Positions 32,221 to 41,652 of a stretch of DNA of 64,000 bases are shown here, piece after piece. Both the position numbers and the translations under genes were made by a program. Origin of the DNA: Mytilinidion resinicola (taxonomy: Eukaryota > Ascomycota > Dothideomycetes > Mytilinidiales > Mytilinidiaceae); assembly GCF_010093595.1 (NCBI RefSeq), contig NW_022985439.1, positions 949,713-1,013,712 on the forward strand, written 5' to 3'. The notes under the pieces are model-generated. The model was given only the letters and a program-made list of their open reading frames with translations, searched no databases and was not told the DNA's origin. Every line of letters starts with the position of its first letter. Position 1 is the stretch's first letter.

Positions 32221-34749
32221 CTAGAAGAAATCAAGGTTGAACACGTCTTCGAAGAAGTTGTTTGCCTCCAAGCCTGACTGAGGAGGAAACGTATTGAGTA
32301 TATCTCCAAAGTCCACATCGCCGGCATTAGCATACCAAGGATACTGGTTGATCAGGCTGAGGCTGTCTCCATTGCCGTCAAACTGTACTGGGTTCAATAA
32401 ATTTGGTGCGGATGTCGATCCGTTAGTATCTGGTATGGGGTTTGCGAGCGCTATATCTGTGCTGAACGGAGATTGAAATATCGATCTGTTGTCCCGTTTC
32501 TGGCGTTTGTTCGGTAGATATACCTGGACGCTAGGCGTAGCGTTGCTAGCATTCGTTGCAGTTTGACCACCGGGCTGTTGTTCATTCTTGTCTGGCTTTC
32601 GGCCACGGTCCTTAGATAAGGTAGAAAGCAAATGGATTCCGTGTGTGGCTATAGCACTGTTCGGAAACTTTTGCAGGGTATTAACGGCAGCCTGAACTAA
32701 GGCCAAATGTTCCTTAATTTCTGGGCTGTCTTCTTCCGGTCGGTTCAAGATATCCAGTACGAGATTGATACAAGAAGTGACCATGAAGGCCTGCTCAATC
32801 CAGAAACACGGACTTGATTCTCCGTAAGACTTTTCCATTGTGTGGATGATATTCTTCGATGCGGTAATGGTCGCCCATCTTGAGAAAGCGTATCGTGGTT
32901 CTGAGAAGCTCCGTCCCAGAAAGAACTGGTTGACCTTGATTATCTTATGATTATGGGAGAGTTCTACGCCACGATTAGCCCACCGAACCCATTGATGACT
33001 AGAACCATCTTCAGGGCTGGTTGGTTTGAATTTGGGTGCCTCCGCGTACAAGGCGCGCATCTTAGAATCGTATCTGAGCACTACGTCGTACTCTGCCTCG
33101 GCGTTTTGGGCATCTTGTAAGGCCTCAAAAAACTCTACATTTAGCTGCGCGAGTTTATTTAAGTGGTTGTTGTAGTGAGTGATTCCTGGCACCCCTTTCG
33201 CCAGAGGTTTCATTGTCTCATCATCGTAATGGAGAGGCGCTGTCGTGGTAAAGTGTCGCTTCTGTATTGAGTACATTCTCGTCGTGGTAGTGCAGAACCA
33301 GTCTTGTCTAAGGATTAGCTCATGTGATAAATAGGAGTAATGGGAGTATATCTGACCTTGCCCACAGAGATGCCACCACACCCGTCGGCCAGTTTCTCTT
33401 TGAATGATCGCCTCGCGCTGGGTCGGTGTAAGAACTTGCCCAGCCCGATCAAGCTCTGGCTCTGCGTCCTTGCCTATCCTGTGGTAACTGAGGCCTCTAG
33501 CTATAGTGATTGATACGCTTAAAAGCGAGAGCTGTTGTTTCGAGTATCCTAGGACGTGCGCAGATAACGACGATGTCGCTATAGCTTGTATCGTGTAAAG
33601 GTGGTACTTTGACGTGTATTGCCCTATAATCAGACTCGCGATGATCGCGTGGTACCATTGCCTGCTCAGCCTGTCCTTCTCCGGTTTCGTGAGACGCCAC
33701 GTGTAAGTAACGGTGTCGGGGGCGCATAAAGAGCTGCCTGCAAGGACGGCAAAGAGGAGCGCTGTCCACCTCCAGTCCAAATCTCGAATCTGAAGTATTC
33801 GACAGTCCTTGTAGACCTTTGTCAACTCTTCACGGAAGGCCGGTCCATGGAAGGAGCCGTGATGCCACAACAAGTGATCCTCATGGTAATGCACCATCGC
33901 GAAAACTTGCTCTCTTGAGGGTATAAGTGACTGAAGATAGTTCACCTCAGCCAACTGCGCAGGTGATGAGAGGGGGCCAAGATCGTTAGACAAATCTTCA
34001 TTTGTTTGCCAAAAGTTGTTTCCAAGATTGAGAACTCTGCTGTCCAGAGCTCTCTCAGCAAAATTGCCATTAATGTTGAATTCGGACAGTTTTGCCTGCC
34101 CCCAAGTAATGAATTCAAGATCTGGACCCCGTGCAGGGGCGGGAGATGGATTGGCGGTCGCCGATGTCTGACCAGTTGTATTTGATACGAGAGGGGGGGA
34201 TGTTTGTGATGTTTGTGACGTTGTGTCCGTTACGACAGGCGTCGGGTAACCAGCTTGCGCCGAAGGACTCTCTTTCTCGCCATCTGCCTTCGTTGACGGA
34301 TACTTCCGATGAATTCGCGGATCGTATCCATCTGGCCATTCGGTCGTACATATGCTAGCCTCACCGTTTTGGATGCATCTTCCACAAGGACTGTCGAGAG
34401 TAAGTACGACACACTCAAGGTTTAGTACAATAGTAGGTCATGAATCTGTGTACACTATATTAACACTGCTTGGTTGCTCTCTTCATTGCCGAACGCCACT
34501 GTCTAAAACAGGCTACTTGAGGAGCTGGTGGATTTTCAGCTTCAGAAACCTGCACCGAATCTTGTCTCGACGAACTTTACATCCAGTCCAGACTCTTGAA
34601 ACCAGATTGAAGCACTCCAAGCAGTGGTAACGTGTACACAAATCTCAACGCAACCATCGTACAACGGGTTTTAGGAAGGCTTACATGTTTCGATCGCATT
34701 TCTGCCGCCTCATAGAGCATCTCGTACAAGTATTTCGTTTCTTAGGCAT
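32221..34749 (-). CDS. Zn2Cys6 fungal transcription factor
   Basis: Nuclear DNA-binding regulator. Exons 34749-34685, 34390-33357, 33302-32221 (726 aa). The tiny first exon encodes MPKKRNTCTRCSMRRQKCDR and half the binuclear zinc cluster. After a 294-nt intron, exon 2 restores it as IPCGRC...SIC, completing CX2CX6C...CX2CX6C, followed by a linker (DPRIHRKYPST). The middle homology domain includes YLQSLIPSREQVFAMVHYHE, RRVWWHLC and DWFCTTTTRMYSI; the tail is acidic and Phe-rich (ANNFFEDVFNLDFF), a likely activation region. Intron 33356-33303 is 54 nt, stop-free and in frame; removing it restores the HLCGQDWFC junction. The next gene on the same strand is an MFS transporter, a common regulatory pairing. 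Confidence 0.9.
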
Positions 34750-34950
34750 GGCAAGTACGGACGAAACGACAACAATGGAAGATAGACCGAGAGTGTGGAG
34801 CATGCAGAGGTATCAAGGGTATGAGGGGACTTTGTACGAAAATCGGCCGACGAGCGTAACCAGGGGGGCCAAGATTAGTCAACTTTCGGTGTCGGCTTTA
34901 AAGAAATCGCGGACCTCACTGCCAAGTCAACATCACGTGATTATTTTCAT

Positions 34951-35196
34951 GCAGCTCAGGCACCTGAGCAGAATTCCTGGACCACCGCTGACTAAGTCAA
35001 CCTCTTGATGCTTTTCTAGCACAACGTAACGTTGAAATGATTTTCTAAAAGCTAGCCAAAAGACTCGAAATTGGTGTTCAAGCTCTCCTAGCAACTTTAA
35101 ACTCGTTTCATTCACGTCGTGTTGAGAAATACTATTGATGTTGCTGCACGGGCCATTTGAAGTGTTCCACGAATTCTGCTTAGGTGCCTGAGCTGC
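34951..35196. mobile_element. MITE-like element with ~34-bp terminal inverted repeats
   Basis: The left end starts GCAGCTCAGGCACCTGAGCA (34951 onward) and the right end, read on the minus strand from 35196, starts GCAGCTCAGGCACCTAAGCA. The ends match at about 31 of 34 positions, through GAATTC and TGGA.CAC. The 246-bp body has no coding frame of note. No clear target-site duplication is seen, so the family (hAT-like by the CAG start) is a guess. It lies between the transcription factor start and the MFS transporter stop. Confidence 0.75.
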
Positions 35197-35429
35197 CAGA
35201 GAAATCCGATCGTCATGTCAAAGTATCTTTTGAGATGAAATGTGTGGGGAGTTGGTTGCGTTGATGGCTCTAGAATATAGTACATGATGAATTCCCTGGA
35301 AACTCCAGTCCAGTCTTTCCCGTGACGACCATTAAGAGAATGATGCAAGTCGCTCTGCGTGAATTACTCCAATCTAGTTTGTGTCTATCCTACCTCTCGG
35401 GAAGACAATTGTCCGCCTCTTTGGAAAAA

Positions 35430-37096
35430 TTAAACCTTTGTAACCAGCTTGAACCCCACCAGTGTCGCCCTCGCAAGTACGAACATGGCAGCACCAGCCA
35501 TAAGGAACACTCCGGCATATATCTGCGCTCCTGTGAAGCTGCCATTCTGACTGTTCACAATGGCGCCGGCGATGGGGCTTGCTACTAGACCAGCAATACT
35601 CTGAGAGAAGACCCATGTTAGTAAAGCACTTTTCAATCGAAGGAGTAGCTGTTCTTACCAGTACTGCGAACAGTAGACCACTGCGGACCCCAATGTCCTC
35701 GACTTTCGAGATCTGCGCGACCTGGCCAGGTGCGAGTGACACGAACGCGCCAGAAGTGAAGCCATATAGGGCGGCGAACGCGATTAGAGCAGCGTTGTTG
35801 GATGCAGGGAGCCAAAGAGCGAGCGTAAATAATCCGGATAAGAAGGAGGTGACGATGTTTAGGTTGTAGCGTCCCCACTTGTCTGCAAGGATACCGGGGA
35901 TGACACGGCCGAAAATGCTGACACAGGTATTAATATGGCTTTACAGAGCGGCGAGTGCTTTTGGGCGAAGGGGATCTTACCTGGCAGCATTTAGGATTGG
36001 GATCAAGTATGAAGCAAGTTTCGGGCTCATCCCGTTCTCCAGCGCTTGTGTTTCGATGAAGTTGATTGGGATGAAGAGACCCATGAAAAAGAGCCAGCAG
36101 GCAAGCGTTAGCACAGAGTATTTGAGTTCCTTGAAAGGCGTGATAAACTGCATCCACTTGAACTCCCTCTTCTTCGGAGGCAGTCGCGATTTGATGGTGA
36201 GGTTCGCGATGATCAGCATCCCGAGGATCATGAAAGCTACTATACTAGGGAGAGAGTCAGCACGAAGTGTGTGCTGCGATTATACCGGTTGAGAACATAC
36301 CGCATGGACCACGCAAATCCGACCTCGTTGATAAGATGATTGACCATGATGGGAAAGATGACACCACCGAGTGACGAGCCAGCAGCCTAGTTATATTCAT
36401 TAGAATGAGACCTGAGTAATCAGCAGGTCGTAGCTTACCATGATACCAAAAGCCGCGCCACGCTTTTTGAAGAACCAAGTTGTCACCGTGCCGACACATG
36501 CATTGAATATGCAATTGAGTCCCAGAGGACTACAGATCCCTTGAGCGAGAAGAATCTGATAGTAGGTGCTCGATAATGAGGTCATCATTAAGCCGAACAC
36601 GTGTAGAAAGCTTCCCACTGCAAGCAGCTCCCTGGGACCCCTATTGTCGTAGACGTATCCAACAAAGGGGCCCATAATAAACATCATGAATATCTCCAAT
36701 GATGGTATCCACGCAACTGTCGCAGTTAGCAATGATCGATGAACACATCCGATGTGCCTTACCTTCAGACGGGGTATAGTCCTTGAGTTGATGGGTTTCA
36801 TAATAGCTTTGGAAGACACCGATGGCATTCAGCCATCCAAAACTGCAGAACATGCCACAGGCTGCGCCTGCGACCACAAGCCACGCTTCAAGACCTCCAT
36901 CTGGGAACTGTGACGGGTGCCAGGGATTTTTCGAGTGATCCGGTGTACCCTCTTCCACAATTTGTGAGTTCGCTTGAGTGCTCTGCTGGACGGCTATTTT
37001 CTCGGGATCTTGAAGAGGGGTTCGGTTACCCGAGTTGACGGTTGAGTCAATCGAAAGCTGGGATTTTGACCCGATGTCATCCGATTTACGTTCCAT
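35430..37096 (-). CDS. MFS transporter, monocarboxylate (MCT)-like
   Basis: Membrane solute porter, probably for a monocarboxylate or similar acid. Six exons on the minus strand: 37096-36763, 36716-36439, 36386-36301, 36244-35981, 35917-35659, 35600-35430 (463 aa); all junctions keep frame. A hydrophilic N-terminal tail (about 65 aa) precedes [20 protein letters not shown], the MCT signature region. The loop [20 protein letters not shown] follows, then the central segments ([18 protein letters not shown]), the loop [11 protein letters not shown], and [18 protein letters not shown] in the second half. About 12 membrane segments can be counted. It probably exports or imports a metabolite under control of the neighbouring Zn2Cys6 factor (inference). 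Confidence 0.9.
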
Positions 37097-38186
37097 GTTG
37101 CGGGAGGGAAATATAGCTGTATGTATGCTGAAAGGGATATATGCGACAAGAAAAGAAGCAATAGAAAAAGGGAAACGAAGAAGATGGAAGACGGCAAATT
37201 AGTAGTTGATGATGGCATTTTATCAGATGGAAAAGCGTTCATATATGTCTGCTGCTAGGGGTTTAGTATGGGGCTAGTCTCGCTGCGTTCTACGATGCGG
37301 TAGCGAAGGCGAGGGTCGCGCCCGAAGGCCGACCGGACTTGGGGTTGTACGAAAAGATGGCCAGCCGTCCCCGAGGCGATGTCCGCAGTCAACTCCTGGT
37401 GGGAGATCCACACCTCAAGCTTTCCAGGAGCTAATTGCGTGTAAACACGGCTTTATTAATCCTCTCTGCCAGTTGTCCGCGACGAAGGCGAGTATCACCG
37501 CAAACACCGATCGTTCAATTCGCGTCGTCCGTCTTTGGAGGAGTGTTGAGTAATCTCCGTATGTGCCTTCGTACTCCACGTCCATCCACAGCCCGGAGAA
37601 CGATCTTTCAGCCCACTACAAGCAATCTCTTGTTTCGTCATTCTTGAAGACTCACTTCTGCGCGTCAGACTACTAGATGTTGTGCTAGAGAGACCTGATT
37701 GTTAGGAGTCTGACGTGACGCCGTCAACGATGTGACGCGTTCGGTCATGTTGTCCATTGACAACCCTAGCAGGGCATTTGTGCACCGACATCATGACTTC
37801 GACGCGAGTTTGAAGCCGCGAGTGACGAGTTAACTTGACGAGGCAGCCACCTTCATTCGCCCGGCGAAGATGTTCGCAGTGAATGTACGGCTGAGAAAAC
37901 ACTATGGAAGGCAAGCATATCTATGCATGATCCTTGACGTCCTGTTGTCACTTTCTTAGCTAAATCTTCCTCCAACCACTGGGAAAGTCCTTCCAGTTGC
38001 TGCAAAGCCGTCATGTTAGCCTAATGATAATCCTCTTATACTCTCTCCATGTTTTTCTCATGATCCAGTAGCAATCGATGAGCTGTCACACCTAGAACGC
38101 AAGATGGTGAAGTCGTGGCGAAGTGAAGTGAAAGCGTCCGCGGCTAGATCCGCACGGCTGCTACTCCATCAAAAAGTTCGCATCAG
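37097..38186. other. Intergenic, no gene seen
   Basis: Promoter region of the transporter and 5' flank of a BTB relic. No domain in any frame. Confidence 0.5.
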
Positions 38187-38609
38187 CGACTTTTCGCCGA
38201 GAAAGTACAAGATGTGCAGTGCAAGAACGATGTGCTCGACGAAATTCGAGACCTCGCGAGAAAGAAGAGAGAAGGCAAATGGGCACGCCTGATTCCAGCA
38301 CAGGATATCATTGCCATTATCTATAATGGCGCAGCAGGATCTTGTCCCGGAAGGCGTCTCATCATCGACTTCTTCGCACATCGGAATATCAGTAAGTTCC
38401 TCGGCACGGAAGACTACAACACATATCCTGCGGAGTTCCTCTGGGACGTTATCGTTCGCCTGCATCAAGTGCGGCCATCAGCCTTGGAAGATCCAACCGA
38501 AAAGAACGATAAGTCAAGCTATCACGAGCCGGTCGATGACGAGAGCAAAAGTATCAACGAAGACAAGCAAGGCGACCAATCCAAGTCAGTCAACGGAGCT
38601 TCAAAATGA
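38187..38609 (+). pseudogene. BTB-family protein, C-terminal fragment
   Basis: The frame reads RLFAEKVQDVQCKNDVLDEI, then RLIIDFFAHRNISKFLG and YPAEFLWDVIVRLHQ, matching the C-terminal half of the BTB gene at 30.3 kb (KLMDCNFKDAIINEI; RKLLVDFLVY; LPKEYLFDIAI). The BTB fold itself is missing upstream and no start or splice site supplies it. Probably a truncated paralogue; a polar tail (DDESKSINEDKQGDQSKSVN) follows. Confidence 0.65.
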
Positions 38610-39189
38610 AAGTCTCTTTGGATGAGAACGAAGGTTTGCTCGGAGAGCAAGGCTGTGGGATTTGACCATGAGGAATGAACACATGGACGAGGGCAGAGCG
38701 GGACAGTCTATTGGGAGATATCATGCTGCAATAAATATAAAAAGCTCATTAAAACAGGCTTTTTCCGATGGTAGCCCAACTCTCAATGAGAACAGAATTC
38801 AATGCCCGATGTTTGCTACTCTTATATTATTCACTGGTGTACAAAGAGCAACGAAATCACAGATAGCTCCCAAGAATCTCGAAATCTGCGTTGCTAAATT
38901 CACGATCCTTTCCGCCCATCGTGAGTACTCTGTATACAAGGGACGCCGCGGATTCCCTTCCAAGAATGCTAATGGTACTTAGGGAGTGTAATGAAATCTA
39001 CGGTAATGGAACGGTGGTGTACCATGGTAAACAATGTCGCCACAGCCATATTTTATTCTCTCTTCCCACACAAGACTTCCCTTCCCATCAGCATTGTTTC
39101 TTTCATAATGCTACCAAGATCAACCACTGCTTTTTCTCGTTTCATAACAGCCAGAGAGCTTCCGTTAATTCCCATCGCGAATCTCAAGC

Positions 39190-40007
39190 ATGCGCCCCAC
39201 CGACATCAAAGACTCCATCGTGCGCCACGTGAAATACTTCCGGTCCGTCAGCCTTCTCAGCCATCACTTCCCACCCCTAACCTATCATCGCTCACAGAGG
39301 CGAAGTCATCGAATTCCGCGTCGACGAGTACCCAGCCCAGCAATCCTTCTCAGTCCACGAGCGCATCCTCCGCAAGAGCTCCTCAAAATTCATCCGAGCC
39401 GCCCTCAACGGACGCTGGAGGGAAAATCAGACGAGCGCCTCATCACCTTCCCAACCGACGACCCCGACGTCTTCGCCCTCTACGTCGGCTACCTATATAT
39501 AGGCAAAATCGCGCCGGAATTGACTCACCTAGAGCCACGCCCTGGCGACAATAACGCCGAGGGAAACGTCGCGGATACTGAGGACGACAGCGACGTGGAG
39601 GCAACCAAGCCCAAGATCTGGGGCGGCGCCATAGTCGAGCTCCTCTGCGATCTCTACATCCTCGGCGACAAGCTGATGGATGTTGCCTTCCGAAACACGG
39701 TATTGGACGCGCTCGTTGAGTTCTACAATGCCTAAAAAGCGCCGATACTGCCGTACGGTGCTGTCGGGACGATATACGAAGCGACGACTAGCTCCAACGC
39801 TGCTAGACGGCTGTTTGTCGATGTGATGACGGACATGGCTTCAAGTGAGACGGTTCGGAAGATGAAACGAGAGAGTTTCCGGAGGAGTTCGTGTGGAATG
39901 TTATGGTTAGCTTCGTGAATATCTGTGGCAAGAAGCCTGGATGTGTGGCGAATTCGCTAGACTTGCAGAAGCATCAGGAGGATGAGGGGCGCAATGGGAA
40001 AAAGTAG
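39190..40007 (+). pseudogene. BTB-family protein, frameshifted and interrupted
   Basis: A full-length BTB paralogue can be followed through breaks. Exon 1 (MRPTDIKDSIVRHVKYF, from 39190) joins across an intron (about 39243-39297, CACAG end) to GEVIEFRVDEYPAQQSF and RKSSSKFIRAALNGRW. A one-base frameshift near 39420 leads to DERLITFPTDDPDVFALYVG and LGDKLMDVAFRNTVLDALVE. An in-frame TAA at 39733-39735 interrupts NA/KAPILPYGAVG. A further frameshift near 39880 precedes EFPEEFVWNVMVSFVNI, ending at 40007. The intron lies at the same position as in the intact BTB gene. At least three lesions make a functional protein unlikely. Confidence 0.75.
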
Positions 40008-40326
40008 TGGTCTCTGCTCAAGAAAATCCGCGTGCTTGGTTGGAGAAGCTTGGGAGAGTGATGAATTGATGGAGGCGGATTTTTTTTAGTTTCAATTCGA
40101 TGTAGTCTGCCTTTCATGAACTGCTTGTTTAGCTCCAGTGCGGGAGAGTGGAACGCCTTGCAATTCCGCTATAAAGGTTACAAGTAGTGTAAGTACAAAG
40201 ACATTGAATTTGTAACGCAGCACTGTGCTCGTCAATGGCAAGACACACGGAAACAAAAAACGTTGGGGCCCTTAAGGATAAGTATACCAGGAAAAGGGAG
40301 AGGATATCATTATAAAGGAAATTATA
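40008..40326. other. Intergenic, no gene seen
   Basis: Region between convergent genes; nothing recognisable. Confidence 0.5.
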
Positions 40327-41343
40327 TCATTTTGCTGGGTTATGCTCGACAATCGCTGGTAACTTATAAGTCCTTTGTGGCATTCCTGATATTCCGGTGT
40401 TCAGAGCCGCTGCTATGTTCTCAATATCGGTTGGACTTGTTCTACAGCATCCCCCGACGAGACGTGCGCCCTGTCTCCGTCCTTCGATGACCAGGTCTGC
40501 TACCAAAGCAGTCTCTGAGAGCTTGCTGTCCCATGTTTTGGTAACCGCATCAAACCGCTCTCCCGAGTTCGGGTAGGCAACCAGGGGCTTCGATGTGTGC
40601 TCTTTCCAAACTCCTAAAGCTGGGGCCAGTAGAGTCGTTGGTATGCAATTCATGCCCACTGCTACCACCTGGGGTGAAGAGTTCAGGGTTTTGAGGACGT
40701 CCTCCACTGGTGTACCATCCGATATGTGGCCCGGGTCTCGCAGAGAGAACGACATCCAAGCTGCGGCCTCAGGGAACTCTTCGGAGAGTAGCTCGAGCAG
40801 AGCAGACGCTTCTGAGAGCTTTGGGAGAGTCTCGCATGCCAACAAGTCGACGCCTGCGTCCACCAAAGCCTGTATGCGAACTCGGTGAAAATCCTTCATG
40901 GCCTTCGTGCTAACATCATAATCTCCAGTGTATTCTGACCCGTTCGCAAGGTAGGCTCCATATGGACCTACGCTCCCGGCTACTAGTAGCGTTCGAGCGT
41001 ATTGAGGAGGGACGTTGAAGAGTGCGTCTTCTCTAGCCTGCTTCGCGAGGTCGACGCTCTTCTTTATTAGGGCAATGGACGTGTCTTCGTCGAGTCCGAG
41101 GTGTTCGTTGAAGCCCTGGGGAGTAGCCTGGTAGCTACAAGTGATAGCGATGTCAGCTCCGGCACGGTAGTAGTAGAAATGTATGTCGCGTATCAGAGAC
41201 GGATGCGTCACGAGAGCTCCAGCACTCCATACTGGGGAGGATATATCTAGTCCGCGAGCCTCGAGTTCTGTCGCAAGAGCGCCGTCGAGTATTATAGTCG
41301 TCTTTTCTGCCAGAAGAGCGGCTACTGGGTCGCGGAAGGGCAT
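40327..41343 (-). CDS. Homocysteine S-methyltransferase (Mht1/Sam4-like)
   Basis: Transfers a methyl group from S-methylmethionine or AdoMet to homocysteine, making methionine; cytosolic. A single exon of 338 aa from the ATG at 41343. The frame is open a further 52 codons upstream with an ATG at 41499, but that extension is unlike the family. The barrel start ILDGALATELEARGLDIS, the substrate region DLLACETLPKLSEA, and zinc ligands in VGMNCIPTT and LVGGCCRTSP (Cys, and the Cys pair) are all present. It shares a 309-bp divergent promoter with the CSC1-like channel gene. Confidence 0.9.
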   Translation of the reverse strand: MPFRDPVAALLAEKTTIILDGALATELEARGLDISSPVWSAGALVTHPSLIRDIHFYYYRAGADIAITCSYQATPQGFNEHLGLDEDTSIALIKKSVDLAKQAREDALFNVPPQYARTLLVAGSVGPYGAYLANGSEYTGDYDVSTKAMKDFHRVRIQALVDAGVDLLACETLPKLSEASALLELLSEEFPEAAAWMSFSLRDPGHISDGTPVEDVLKTLNSSPQVVAVGMNCIPTTLLAPALGVWKEHTSKPLVAYPNSGERFDAVTKTWDSKLSETALVADLVIEGRRQGARLVGGCCRTSPTDIENIAAALNTGISGMPQRTYKLPAIVEHNPAK

Positions 41344-41652
41344 TGTGGAATTGTTGTAGCATTCTGAATCACGCGTGTCAAAAACCACGGCAGGTGGCAC
41401 AGACCAATAAATAGCTTCAGACGTCATTGCTCTTTCGGTGAACTTAGAGCTTGCTCTCCAGCTGCGCCTTGCTATTCCATCAACTCTTGAACAAAACACA
41501 CTGCTGAAAATCCTCTTCAGGCCCCATTCCTACACCATTAGACCGCACACGAGCTTCTGCCATGACGTCTGTGTTGTTTCAGATTATCCAGCTCTAAGCG
41601 TCCTGCAAGGCTGCCGTCGCCTCCTCCCTACATATCATCAACACGTCTACAT

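Noticed and set aside
41344..41499. 52-codon N-terminal extension of the homocysteine methyltransferase
   Set aside because: Unlike the family, crosses the likely divergent promoter; the internal ATG at 41343 gives the normal length.
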